Assembly: GCF_005116475.1 (NCBI RefSeq)
Contig: NZ_SWBO01000002.1
Coordinates: 143,258 to 207,257 of the forward strand
From: Pedobacter cryotolerans
GTDB taxonomy: Bacteria; Bacteroidota; Bacteroidia; Sphingobacteriales; Sphingobacteriaceae
Length of the DNA: 64,000 bases
Direction of reading: 5' to 3'
Both the position numbers and the translations under genes were made by a program. The notes under the pieces are model-generated. The model saw only the letters and a list, made by a program, of their open reading frames with translations. It did no database searches and had not been told where the DNA came from. This document shows, in pieces, positions 36,497 through 44,797 of the stretch (position 1 is its first letter; every line of letters starts with the position of its first letter).

Positions 36497-36805
36497 TTAT
36501 AGCAAACTCAATGAAGAACCTACCAAATCAATAAATTCTATTTTTGGATTTTCAACTAAGCCACTTTCATCTCTTTCATTTTGAAATTGAAGAAATGAAG
36601 GAACATTCATCACTTTATCTTGATCTTGTTCACTTTCATACATGGCAATGTGTACAAATGTTAACCTATCTTCTTTTATAAAAACATTATATAAAAAATT
36701 ACATTGAGGTAAATTTTTAAAATCTGATAAGAACAGCGCAATATTCTCTTTATTTTTTTGAACAAACTCTGGTTTTACCGTATAACTTATGTGTACCGAA
36801 ATCAT
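36497..36805 (-). CDS. Antibiotic-biosynthesis-monooxygenase (ABM) domain protein
   Basis: The protein has 102 residues, the size of a single dimeric alpha/beta-barrel ABM domain. It starts MISVHISYTVKPEFVQKNKENI, has a CNFLYNVFIKEDRLTFVHIAMYES strand-turn-strand and a PSFLQFQNE helix. Such proteins include quinol monooxygenases (YgiN) and heme-degrading enzymes, but many have no known reaction. There are no operon partners: the histone-like gene upstream has its own terminator. Confidence 0.7.
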   Translation of the reverse strand: MISVHISYTVKPEFVQKNKENIALFLSDFKNLPQCNFLYNVFIKEDRLTFVHIAMYESEQDQDKVMNVPSFLQFQNERDESGLVENPKIEFIDLVGSSLSLL

Positions 36806-36891
36806 AGATGCTCTTTATTTAGTTTGAAATTATTTAAACTTACAAATAATAATGTAAAACTAATGTGGTTTTAATCGTAAAATCATGTCAT

Positions 36892-36924
36892 AAAAAAAAA
36901 AGACCTTGCCCTAGCAAAGTCTTT
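36892..36924 (-). terminator. Rho-independent terminator of the histone-like gene
   Basis: Arms AAAGACCTTGC and GCAAAGTCTTT pair with one mismatch around a CCTA loop. On the minus strand a run of ten T residues follows. It lies 26 bases after the stop of the 59-residue gene. Confidence 0.85.
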
Positions 36925-36949
36925 CTTTGTAATGAATGAGCTAAATATC

Positions 36950-37129
36950 TTATTTATCTGAGTTTTTTTTCTCAGTTACTTCAGTACGGATATCTTGAGC
37001 TAAACCTTTAAGATCTTGCATTGCTTTACGTACTCTTGTTCCAGCTGCAGCGTTACCACCGTTATAAAATTTTTCAACATCTGCTTCGATAGCAGCAATT
37101 ACTTCTTTAACTTTTGAGAATTTTTCCAT
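36950..37129 (-). CDS. Histone-H1-like (Hc1-type) small protein
   Basis: The protein has 59 residues, starting MEKFSKVKEVIAAIEADVEKF and ending TEKKNSDK. It is a charged helical hairpin with the GGNAAAGTRVRKAMQDLK segment typical of the Bacteroidota histone H1-like family. A strong terminator follows directly, so it is a single-gene unit, as expected for an abundant small DNA-associated protein. It lacks the long Lys/Ala-rich tail of chlamydial Hc1, so tight DNA compaction is less sure. The function in this phylum is not well established. Confidence 0.85.
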   Translation of the reverse strand: MEKFSKVKEVIAAIEADVEKFYNGGNAAAGTRVRKAMQDLKGLAQDIRTEVTEKKNSDK

Positions 37130-37308
37130 TTTTTTAGTTTTTATTTTGAATTCAAATATATCATTTAAACAGAATAAACAAGCATTTTTAAAAATTTAAC
37201 AACATGATAATTCGCCACAATAATGATATAAATTACAAAACCTACTGAATTGCAATTCGTTAGCAATAATTCAAAAAATTAAAAAAAAACAAAAAAAAAC
37301 AAAAAACC

Positions 37309-37704
37309 TTATTTAACCATAGTTAAAAGGCATATTACATCATTAATAGCGGTTGCTTTAAACGATAATTGTTGATGTAAAGTTAATAACTCCCCATCGC
37401 TTAAGTTAATTTCATTTCCAAAACTTTCGAATTGTAAATTACCTTTTAGTACCTGCAAACTCATCGTTGCTTCATTTTCTTCATTACCAGGATGAAATTT
37501 TTGTGTGGCTTGTAAAGCAATGATTGTGATGGTAACCTTATCAGATTTGAATACCGTAATTGCATTTTTGCCGTTTTTGTGATAAGCCTCCTCATTTTTA
37601 ATTTGTTCACAAAATTTTTCAATATCAATCGGAATAATACCTGCATCTAACGGTCTTGCACCCTCGGGTCTTTGAGGTGTAGCGTAGTTATGTTTCTCTT
37701 CCAT
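37309..37704 (-). CDS. Cupin-domain protein
   Basis: The protein has 131 residues and no signal peptide. The first 40 residues are an acidic/Pro-rich leader with DAGIIPIDIEKFCEQIKNEEAYHKNGKNAITVFK. A single cupin barrel follows with FHPGNEENEATMSLQVLKGNLQFES and GELLTLHQQLSFKATA. The metal ligands of typical cupins are mostly replaced: only one His remains in each motif, so it may not bind metal in the usual way. The family is widespread in Bacteroidota with no known function. An A-rich tract at 37279-37306 lies just downstream. Confidence 0.75.
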   Translation of the reverse strand: MEEKHNYATPQRPEGARPLDAGIIPIDIEKFCEQIKNEEAYHKNGKNAITVFKSDKVTITIIALQATQKFHPGNEENEATMSLQVLKGNLQFESFGNEINLSDGELLTLHQQLSFKATAINDVICLLTMVK

Positions 37705-37816
37705 TATCTTTTTTTGTTATAAAAACATCAATTTCTATTACTTGTTTCACAATTCACACAATGTTTATAAATATGCTGATTTTGATAGGATAAAATGATT
37801 TCCTTTGTGTTAAGTT

Positions 37817-38584
37817 ATGGCTTTATTTATCACTTCACTAAATACAGGAAGCAATGGCAATTGTTTTTACATTGGCAATGCCGATGAAGCTATTTTAATA
37901 GATGTTGGTTTAAGCTGCAAAGAAACCGAAATCAGGATGCAAAGATTATCACTTTGTATGAGCAAGGTTAAAGCTATCTTTATATCTCACGAACACAGTG
38001 ATCACATTCGTGGATTACCAGTTTTGGCGAAAAAATATCAGTTACCTGTTTTTATAACCAGCCAAACTTTTACGGGCACAAAACAACAATTACCAATTCA
38101 TCTACTTCAATCTTTTATAGCTTATCAGCCTGTTAAAATTGGTAATTTAAGCATCACAGCTTTTCCAAAAAAACACGATGCCGCAGAGCCACATAGTTTT
38201 ACAGTTTGTTGCAACGAGGTAACTGTAGGCGTTTTTACAGATATTGGCGATCATTGTGAGCATGTAATCAATAATTTTAAGTTATGCAAAGCAGCGTTTT
38301 TAGAAGCAAACTATGATGATGAAATGCTCAACAACGGCAGTTATCCCTACTTTTTAAAAAATCGCATTCGCGGAGGTAATGGTCACTTATCTAATCAAAA
38401 AGCATTAGATTTATTTATGGCGCATAGGCCAAGTTACATGTCTCACCTTTTTCTTTCTCACTTAAGTAAGGATAACAATTGCCCTGATTTAGTGAGCAAA
38501 ATGTTTAATGAACATGCAAACGGAATTGAGATTGTTGTAGCATCAAGATTGCAGGAAACACCGGTTTATTATATTTCTGCTTGA
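37817..38584 (+). CDS. MBL-fold metallohydrolase (YycJ/WalJ-like)
   Basis: The protein has 255 residues, the standard size. It starts with LNTGSNGNCFYIG and carries the metallo-beta-lactamase signature HEHSDHIRGL near residue 57, a later metal ligand in FTDIGDHCEH, Asp/Glu in EANYDDEMLNNG and a terminal-region GNGHLSN and LSHLSKDNN. WalJ-like proteins are predicted DNA-processing nucleases linked to replication or cell-wall control. Two metal ions and a phosphodiester substrate are expected. The gene is alone, convergent with the LD-carboxypeptidase and followed by a palindromic repeat. Confidence 0.9.
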   Translation: MALFITSLNTGSNGNCFYIGNADEAILIDVGLSCKETEIRMQRLSLCMSKVKAIFISHEHSDHIRGLPVLAKKYQLPVFITSQTFTGTKQQLPIHLLQSFIAYQPVKIGNLSITAFPKKHDAAEPHSFTVCCNEVTVGVFTDIGDHCEHVINNFKLCKAAFLEANYDDEMLNNGSYPYFLKNRIRGGNGHLSNQKALDLFMAHRPSYMSHLFLSHLSKDNNCPDLVSKMFNEHANGIEIVVASRLQETPVYYISA

Positions 38585-38593
38585 TGTAGTTTT

Positions 38594-38729
38594 TTCGTCA
38601 TATCGAGTGAGCGCAGCGACGAGATATCTTTTTTTGTCTTGCATTAATTTTGTTACTGCAAGAACTTAATACATCACTCAAGAAACATAGAGGTTTCTCC
38701 TCGTGAAGAACTCGTTCGAAATGACGGTG
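38594..38729. repeat. CGTCAT-type intergenic repeat between convergent genes
   Basis: It starts TTCGTCATATCGAGTGAGCG, contains GCGCAGCGACGAGAT and ends GTTCGAAATGACGG. The outermost CGTCAT and ATGACG are inverted. It fills the gap between the MBL-fold and LD-carboxypeptidase genes. Confidence 0.65.
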
Positions 38730-38740
38730 ATTAAAAATAT

Positions 38741-39766
38741 CTAAACCTCTTCCAACTTTGTTCCGCTCTCCCAAACTTCCAATCTATGTTTAACTCCACA
38801 TTTTAAAGCAAAATTTGCTTTTTGGTGCCCTACTGGGAAATCAAAACATACCGGAAAATCTAAACCAGCCACCTTATTTAAAACAATCTGTTCTAAGGTA
38901 TTACTAAAACCATCATTACTGCTATCTGTTTTAATTTTAAAACCTCCAACAATTAATCCTTTTAGTTTATTTAGTTTTCCACTACGTTTTAGGTTGTAAA
39001 ACATTCGATCTATACTATACAAATACTCGCCAGTATCTTCCAGAAACAAAATTTTTCCATCCGTATCAATTTCAGATTTACTACCCGCTAAATTTTCAAT
39101 ACAGCGTAAATTACCACCAACTAATTCTCCAGTTGCTACTCCCGTCCTATTATCTATGTTGTAAGGAGTTGAATATTTCATTTTATCGCCCTTTAAGGCT
39201 TGCTCAATAGAATTAATGGTTTCAATTTGAATTGGTTCTGCCAAAGCCCAATCAGACGGAAAACTATTGCACATTTTTGAGTGAATGGTGGCCACATGGT
39301 ATTTAGTATTAATGTGACTGTGCAAAATTGTAATGTCACTAAAACCAATTAGCCATTTCGGCGATGATTTAAACTTACTAAAATTCAATTGATCTAAAAT
39401 TCTAATGGCGCCATAACCACCACGAGCACACATAATCGCTTTGATGTTGGGGTTATCCAGCATTTGTTGTAAATCTGTTAAACGTTCTTCGTCAGTACCA
39501 CCAAAGGTGAAATCTCTTTTATCAACCGTGTTACCAATAAGAACGTTAAATCCCCAACTTTTCATCCTAATAACTGAAGCCTCAATTTCTTTAGCGGTAA
39601 TATATCCAGCCGGACAGGTGATTCCAATTGTATCTCCTGGAATTAGATAATCTGGTATTTTGTTTTTTTTCTGCTCTTTTAAAGTATCAACTGATGCGTA
39701 ACTTTTAAAAGATTGCAACATTAAACTTGCAGGAATTAAAGATGATAAAAAGTATTTGCGGTTCAT
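38741..39766 (-). CDS. LD-carboxypeptidase (S66 family)
   Basis: The protein has 341 residues from the ATG at 39766, which begins an export signal (NRKYFLSSLIPASLML). The frame continues to 39838 without a sensible start. S66 motifs are present: ARGGYGAIRIL, the nucleophile Ser in IGFSDIT, Glu in LEDTGEYLYSIDRM and His in FPVGHQKANF. The enzyme removes terminal D-Ala from tetrapeptides of peptidoglycan during recycling or, in the MccF branch, cleaves microcin-like conjugates. An exported location favours the cell-wall role. Confidence 0.92.
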   Translation of the reverse strand: MNRKYFLSSLIPASLMLQSFKSYASVDTLKEQKKNKIPDYLIPGDTIGITCPAGYITAKEIEASVIRMKSWGFNVLIGNTVDKRDFTFGGTDEERLTDLQQMLDNPNIKAIMCARGGYGAIRILDQLNFSKFKSSPKWLIGFSDITILHSHINTKYHVATIHSKMCNSFPSDWALAEPIQIETINSIEQALKGDKMKYSTPYNIDNRTGVATGELVGGNLRCIENLAGSKSEIDTDGKILFLEDTGEYLYSIDRMFYNLKRSGKLNKLKGLIVGGFKIKTDSSNDGFSNTLEQIVLNKVAGLDFPVCFDFPVGHQKANFALKCGVKHRLEVWESGTKLEEV

Positions 39767-39902
39767 GGTGTTAAATATAAAAAATATCGAACAAATACTG
39801 AAAAAGCAGTTTTTAGGTACACAAATGAGTTGTAACAAAAAATTATTTAATAAAAACTTAGTTCAATAAACCCTGTTAAAACAGTGTAGTAAATTACAGC
39901 CT

Positions 39903-40223
39903 ATGAAAAAATGCCTTACTTTTAACAATCATCAAACACTACAATTGCAACTTAAATGTATGCGTTTAGAAATGAAACAACAAGAAAACGGAATGATAAG
40001 CGACACCAAAAATTATGTTAAAAGCATTCCTAAAAACATCATGCTCGGCAATAAAAATAAAACCTTAAATCCTAAGGCTGTAGCTAATCCGATAGGTAGG
40101 ATTTTAGCAAAAGGAATTAACGCTACTTTATTAAATAAACAGGGATTTTTAACAAAAATTATTGCAGGTTTCTTTATCAAAAAGGTGAGCAAAAAATTAG
40201 AGAACAAATTACTCAAAACCTAA
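39903..40223 (+). CDS. Hypothetical basic protein
   Basis: The protein has 106 residues and is strongly basic, ending in KKVSKKLENKLLKT. An ATG at 39903 follows an AT-rich leader. The C-terminal half (NPIGRILAKGINATLLNKQGFLTKIIAGFFIKKV) is amphipathic and could lie on a membrane. No family was recognised. It is convergent with topB, with only four bases between the two stop codons. The gene is probably real because the frame is open and codon use matches the neighbours, but this is not proven. Confidence 0.55.
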   Translation: MKKCLTFNNHQTLQLQLKCMRLEMKQQENGMISDTKNYVKSIPKNIMLGNKNKTLNPKAVANPIGRILAKGINATLLNKQGFLTKIIAGFFIKKVSKKLENKLLKT

Positions 40224-40227
40224 TTTA

Positions 40228-42069
40228 TTATACTGCTGCCTCGGCAAACTGAGCCGAAATACCGATACCCGCCAATAATAACTCTTGCGTAATAGTTTTG
40301 GTGTACTCGCAAATTTCAGCTTTAAATTCTTCCACAGATGCACCTGTTCTAATTTCTTCTAAACGTTTTTCCCATTGCCCAGTTAATTCTGCTTGGGCAA
40401 TTTTTTTGTCTTTTACCACCTCATAAACGGCTAAACCTTTTTGTGTTGGCACCAAACTGCGCTTTTCTCGCTTAATATATTCTCTAGTAAGTAATGTTTC
40501 AATTATTGCAGCACGAGTAGCTGGAGTACCTAACCCACTGTCTTTCATTGCATATCGCAACTCTTCATCCTCAATTTCTTTACCCGATGTTTCAAGTGCT
40601 TTTAATAACGATGCTTCGTTGTACAAAGCTTTTGGTTTAGTCTGTTTTTCTAACAAAGCTTTATTTACAATTGGCAATAACTCTCCTACTTTAACTTTGG
40701 GCAAAGCCGGATTTTCTTCGTCCTTCTTTTCATCTTCAACTTCATTAAATACCGAACGCCATCCCGCAGAGCGGATTACAGTTCCGTTGGCAATAAATAC
40801 CGAACCACTTTCTATCGTAATTTTAGTAATCTCCTTTACGCATTCTTGATGAAAAGCTTCCAACATCCTGCCTGCTACCATATCATAAATCGCTTGATGA
40901 TCTTTACTTAAGTTATAAGGTTTTACACCCGTGATTAATACCGCATGGTGATCTGTTACTTTTTTAGCATTTACACTTCGTTTATTTAAAGTTGCCGTTT
41001 GCAAAAAAGTAGCCTGATTACCAAATAATTGATGATCTGTTAATGTGCTAATTAATTGAGGTACAGTTGCAAAAACATCATCTCCAATATATCTACTTCC
41101 AGTACGCGGATAAGAAACTAGTTTGCTCTCGTATAAATTCTGCAATAGATTTAAAGTCTGATCTGCCGTAAAGCCATTTTTCTTATTACCTTCTTGTTGC
41201 AAACTACTTAAATCATGCAAAAGTGGTGGTGGTTCTTTTCTGGGTTTGGCTTCAACCGCAGTAATATTTCCGCCAGTTGCAAAACCCGAAGCCACATCTT
41301 GCACCTTATCAAACACTGCCTGAGCTTCTGGTTGGGTGTTAAAATTGGCTACAGAAATTGCTTTAAATAATTGTCCATCTTTATCTAATTGTATAGCTAT
41401 TTGATAAAATGTTTGAGGCACAAAATTTTTGTTTTCTAAAAATCTAGCGCAAATCATAGCTAAAGTTGGTGTTTGTACCCTACCTAAAGATAAAACCGAT
41501 CTGTTACCAGCCGACAGACTTAAAGCTTGTGTAGCATTCATGCCCACTAACCAATCGCTTTGCGAACGTGCATGGGCAGAATTAAATAATGTATCGTAAT
41601 CTGTGCCAGGTTTAAGGTTTCTAAAACCATCTTTAATGGCTTCATCAGTTTGCGATGAAATCCACAAGCGTTTAAATGGCTTTTTACATTTTAGGTAATA
41701 GTAAATATACCTAAAAATCAATTCGCCTTCTCGTCCAGCATCCGTTGCTACAATAATTTCGGTTGCTTCATCAAATAGCTTTTTTATAATGTCTAATTGT
41801 TTTCTAACTCCTGGGTCTTCTACAAAACCATCTTTGGTTTTTACCTTGCGGATAGAAAGTTTAAATTTTGCAGGCAGCATCGGTAAGTGTTCTTTACGCC
41901 AACCAATGTAGCCATACTCTTGTGGCGGAGCGAGTTGCAACAAATGCCCGAAAGCCCAAGTAAAAGAATAACCTTTGCCTTCTATGTAACCGTCTTTTCT
42001 GGTTGTTGCACCAAACACTTTAGCTAACTCTCTACCAACAGATGGTTTTTCGGCAATAATTACTTTCAT
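40228..42069 (-). CDS. topB: DNA topoisomerase III (type IA)
   Basis: The protein has 613 residues from the ATG at 42069; an upstream TTG gives two more. The TOPRIM domain begins at residue 1 (VIIAEKPSVGRELA) with the acidic pair in ATDAGREGELIF. The active-site Tyr is in SYPRTGSRY (about residue 325), preceded by the QSDWLVGMNATQAL helix. The C-terminal region has KDSGLGTPATRAAIIETL and no zinc-finger cysteines, as in TopB and unlike TopA. It relaxes negatively supercoiled DNA and unlinks replication or recombination intermediates. Other Bacteroidota TopB proteins are borne on conjugative elements, but nothing here suggests one. Confidence 0.95.
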   Translation of the reverse strand: MKVIIAEKPSVGRELAKVFGATTRKDGYIEGKGYSFTWAFGHLLQLAPPQEYGYIGWRKEHLPMLPAKFKLSIRKVKTKDGFVEDPGVRKQLDIIKKLFDEATEIIVATDAGREGELIFRYIYYYLKCKKPFKRLWISSQTDEAIKDGFRNLKPGTDYDTLFNSAHARSQSDWLVGMNATQALSLSAGNRSVLSLGRVQTPTLAMICARFLENKNFVPQTFYQIAIQLDKDGQLFKAISVANFNTQPEAQAVFDKVQDVASGFATGGNITAVEAKPRKEPPPLLHDLSSLQQEGNKKNGFTADQTLNLLQNLYESKLVSYPRTGSRYIGDDVFATVPQLISTLTDHQLFGNQATFLQTATLNKRSVNAKKVTDHHAVLITGVKPYNLSKDHQAIYDMVAGRMLEAFHQECVKEITKITIESGSVFIANGTVIRSAGWRSVFNEVEDEKKDEENPALPKVKVGELLPIVNKALLEKQTKPKALYNEASLLKALETSGKEIEDEELRYAMKDSGLGTPATRAAIIETLLTREYIKREKRSLVPTQKGLAVYEVVKDKKIAQAELTGQWEKRLEEIRTGASVEEFKAEICEYTKTITQELLLAGIGISAQFAEAAV

Positions 42070-42516
42070 TATCAAATATTCAGTTCTTTCGGAGGGTTAA
42101 ATATCCTAAAAATTATGCAGTGGGCAATGTTAAAGTTATCTACATTAAATTTTACGTCATTTCGAACCGAAGGGAGAAATCTGTCCTTTTGCATCAGCGT
42201 CAGCTTAATTGGTAATCATCATACAAAAAAGGTTTGGTAGAAAGTACATAAAATTACGAAAAGCAATTTTAGTAGTCTTTATGTCAATTCAGTCCCGCCT
42301 GCCTGCCGCAGGCAGGTTTTTCGTTGCAATTTTTTTGTTTTTGTAATTGCTATTTACGCTTGTGCTCAGCTTGACTGGGCATCTATCTACCTACAATCCT
42401 TCGACAAGCTCAGCATGACATCAAAACAAAAAAGATTTCCACTACAACCGGGTTTAAAAGGCAAGTATTGTGCATTTATTTAGGTCTAAGCGCCCAGCAA
42501 CTTTCAATAGAAGTAC

Positions 42517-42606
42517 AGCCCTCGTTTTATAAACGGGATATAAGTGTAAATCCTTTTGTCATCCTGAGCTTGTCGAAGGACAAAAGATTGAAACGATTAG
42601 CCCGAC
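42517..42606. repeat. Imperfect inverted repeat with a nested element, copy B
   Basis: The outer arms match copy A (33386-33477): CGGGATATAAGTG, AAATCCTTTT on the left and AAAAGATTGAAACGATTAGC, CCGACT on the right. The centre differs: it is GTCATCCTGAGCTTGTCGAAGGAC, read across 42558-42581, closed by CTTTTGTC and GACAAAAG. A GTCAT-type element therefore appears nested where copy A has a simple hairpin. Confidence 0.65.
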
Positions 42607-42654
42607 TGACATTTATAAAAGCTACTGTATTTGCTTTTCAAAAAAAATGATTAA

Positions 42655-42747
42655 AGAATTTAGTTTCGGTCGGTGAGACACCTACCGATAGGCTTTGAGA
42701 TTCCTTCCCGAAAAGTCGGGACAAGCTGTGCCTCGGAATGACAAAAT
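42655..42747. repeat. TCGGT hairpin plus inverted GTCAT element
   Basis: TCGGTCGGTG and CACCTACCGA (42666-42688) form a near-perfect 10-bp hairpin with an AGA loop, also found at 51358-51380. It is followed by CCCGAAAAGTCGGG and the end CCTCGGAATGACAAA, the GTCAT element in reverse orientation. Confidence 0.65.
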
Positions 42748-42749
42748 AT

Positions 42750-43724
42750 TTACTGTTGCTGCTGTTGTTGCTGCATTTCAATAAATTTTTGATAAGAGTT
42801 AGTTACTACAATTGGTTCTGAAATTTCATGTACATAAACTGCTTCCTGCTGTAAGGCGATTTCTTCTTCGGCTTTAATTTTTTCGTTGGTTATTACAACT
42901 GCAACCGATAATGTGTGTGCCGATGAACCTTTGTAGGTTCCTTTTACCGGTGTGCAATCACTAAAATTTCGTCCAAAAGCAATGCGAATGTGTCTGTCGC
43001 TTACCAAACAATTATTTGTTGGATCGATGCCTAACCAACCATAATCTGGTATGTAAGCTTCTACCCAAGCATGAGTTGCACCAATACCGCGTAACTCATT
43101 CCCCATCGGACAAATGTAACCACTCACATATCGAGCAGGAATTGCAGAAATTCGCAACATTTCTAACAATAAATGGGCAAAATCTTGACAAACTCCAGCC
43201 TTTAGTTCCCAAATTTTATCGATATCAGTTTCTACATCAGTTACGCCTTGTTGATAGGTGATTTGCTCATAAACGTAAGCTGAAAGTGCTTGCACACATT
43301 GCAAAACAGTTTTTTCTCTATGGGCAATTGCTGTTATATCGTTTTTAATATCATGTAATGATTGGTAAGTACCATATTTAACAAAGTCTAAAAAATCTAC
43401 TTCTAAACTAGTTTTGTCAATGTTTTCCCACTGGCTTTTTGCCGACCAAAAATCTGTAGGAACAGGTACAGGTTTAGTTTCTACTTCTGCATCAACCACA
43501 ATTACTAAATCTGTATGAGGTTCTACAATGGTAAAAACACCAACTTTATTACCGAAATAATCGAAATAGCTATCAACAATTGCAGATGGTCTAATTCTAA
43601 TTTCATGGTTAATAATTTCTTGGTAATTATCAGACGGCGGACTTAAAATAATTTGATTGGCGCTATCAATTACTGGCGATGGATAAATATATTTTGTGGT
43701 ATGTTTTACGTGGTAAATTGGCAT
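42750..43724 (-). CDS. Transglutaminase-like cysteine protease-fold protein
   Basis: The protein has 324 residues and no signal peptide. A bacterial transglutaminase N-terminal domain (about 1-85, VKHTTKYIYPSPV) precedes the catalytic core. The catalytic Cys is in LKAGVCQDFAHLLLEM, His in GATHAWVEAYIPDYGW and Asp in GIDPTNNCL. The C-terminus ends in seven glutamines, coded by CAA/CAG triplets. It follows the alpha-E and ATP-grasp genes, an arrangement conserved in many bacteria and predicted to make or modify a peptide. The enzyme could cleave or cross-link that peptide. Its substrate has not been established in this setting. Confidence 0.9.
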   Translation of the reverse strand: MPIYHVKHTTKYIYPSPVIDSANQIILSPPSDNYQEIINHEIRIRPSAIVDSYFDYFGNKVGVFTIVEPHTDLVIVVDAEVETKPVPVPTDFWSAKSQWENIDKTSLEVDFLDFVKYGTYQSLHDIKNDITAIAHREKTVLQCVQALSAYVYEQITYQQGVTDVETDIDKIWELKAGVCQDFAHLLLEMLRISAIPARYVSGYICPMGNELRGIGATHAWVEAYIPDYGWLGIDPTNNCLVSDRHIRIAFGRNFSDCTPVKGTYKGSSAHTLSVAVVITNEKIKAEEEIALQQEAVYVHEISEPIVVTNSYQKFIEMQQQQQQQ

Positions 43725-43788
43725 AATTTTTTAGTTGAATTGGTTCATTAGGTTAGTTGCAAATTGCATACTGAAAATTGTTAACTGA

Positions 43789-44715
43789 CTAACTGTTTAT
43801 TCCGAAATAATTTTGATTTAGAGATTGGATGATGTTTAAAATATTACTTTCTACAGTTTCTAACAAACCTACTTGCGCTTCGGTATCTGCACCTGGACTA
43901 TTATATTTTAAAATTGCTGATGCTTTGCCAATTGCGAATTCTATTTTATTAAAGCTTTCGTCTAAACTTACCGATTTTAAACGTTGCGCATAGCGATTGA
44001 TTTGATTTAAACCATAAGCTATTGAATGCGGAAAATGCATTTCGTACAAAACCTGTTTAAAAATCAAATCAGGTTTTACAGAGCCAGAATTTTCTTTTAA
44101 ATAATATTCGTAACCTGATATTGATACTAAAAAGTAGCGCCAACTTACAATATCCATACTATCGGTACTTAAGCCATTGGTTCTGCTAATTTGCATTTTT
44201 AAGGCAGTTATGCTTTGCAACAATCTTTCTATAAACTTACCTATACTTAAATAATTAAACCCCTCGCTCCTAAACATAGAAACATCTACTACTCCGTAAT
44301 ACAACATACATTGTTTAATGAGTTGGTCTATAATAGTAACCGGGTCGCCAGCAAAAACTTGCTTTTGCAAACCTGTATCTCTAATTAAATGATAGTAATC
44401 ATTTAAGCACTGCCAAAGTTCTTTGGTGATATGATCTTGGGCACTTCGGGCATTTTCTCTTGCCCTAAAAATATTATTTACTACAGAGCTATCGTTATTT
44501 TTATCAAACAAGATAAACTGTAAAACCTCATTGGCATTCATGGTTTTTTCGGGTGATTTGCCATGGTTGTAATACCTATACACATCATCCCATTTTACAA
44601 ATGGCACGCCATCTTGCGATGCAATATAATAGGTTCTTAAAATCCTTAATTGCACATTGGTACGCTCCATGTAACGGCTCATCCAAAATATATTTTCTGC
44701 TACTCTACTCAGCAT
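43789..44715 (-). CDS. Alpha-E domain protein
   Basis: The protein has 308 residues, entirely alpha-helical in appearance. It begins MLSRVAENIFWMSRYMERTNVQLRIL, the hallmark of the alpha-E family. Further conserved pieces are RENARSAQDHITKELWQCLN and RLLQSITALKMQISRTNG. Its biochemical role is unknown. The family is almost always encoded next to a circularly permuted ATP-grasp ligase and a transglutaminase-like protein, as here: it lies 82 bases after the ATP-grasp gene and 64 before the transglutaminase gene. Confidence 0.92.
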   Translation of the reverse strand: MLSRVAENIFWMSRYMERTNVQLRILRTYYIASQDGVPFVKWDDVYRYYNHGKSPEKTMNANEVLQFILFDKNNDSSVVNNIFRARENARSAQDHITKELWQCLNDYYHLIRDTGLQKQVFAGDPVTIIDQLIKQCMLYYGVVDVSMFRSEGFNYLSIGKFIERLLQSITALKMQISRTNGLSTDSMDIVSWRYFLVSISGYEYYLKENSGSVKPDLIFKQVLYEMHFPHSIAYGLNQINRYAQRLKSVSLDESFNKIEFAIGKASAILKYNSPGADTEAQVGLLETVESNILNIIQSLNQNYFGINS

Positions 44716-44797
44716 TTACTTATTGTTTAAAGGTTGAAAAGTTTTAAGGTTGAAATGTTGCTAGGCCTTAACTGAAAACTCGAAACTGAAAACTGGA

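Larger units (their letters stand above)
42070..42749. other. Repeat-dense intergenic region, no gene
   Basis: This is 680 bases between two co-oriented genes with no credible gene. It holds several unrelated palindromic elements: CGTCATTTCGAACCGAAGGG at about 42150, a perfect CCTGCCTG-CCG-CAGGCAGG hairpin near 42298-42317, CTTCGACAAGCTCAG at about 42401, the structured repeat 42517-42606, and a TCGGT hairpin plus GTCAT element at 42655-42747. Confidence 0.7.

Noticed and set aside
40228..42069. TopB as part of a conjugative element
   Set aside because: No relaxase, tra genes or integrase are nearby; the neighbours look chromosomal.
42468..42650. Short open frame in the repeat-rich gap
   Set aside because: It runs through dispersed palindromic elements in both halves and has no protein-like composition.
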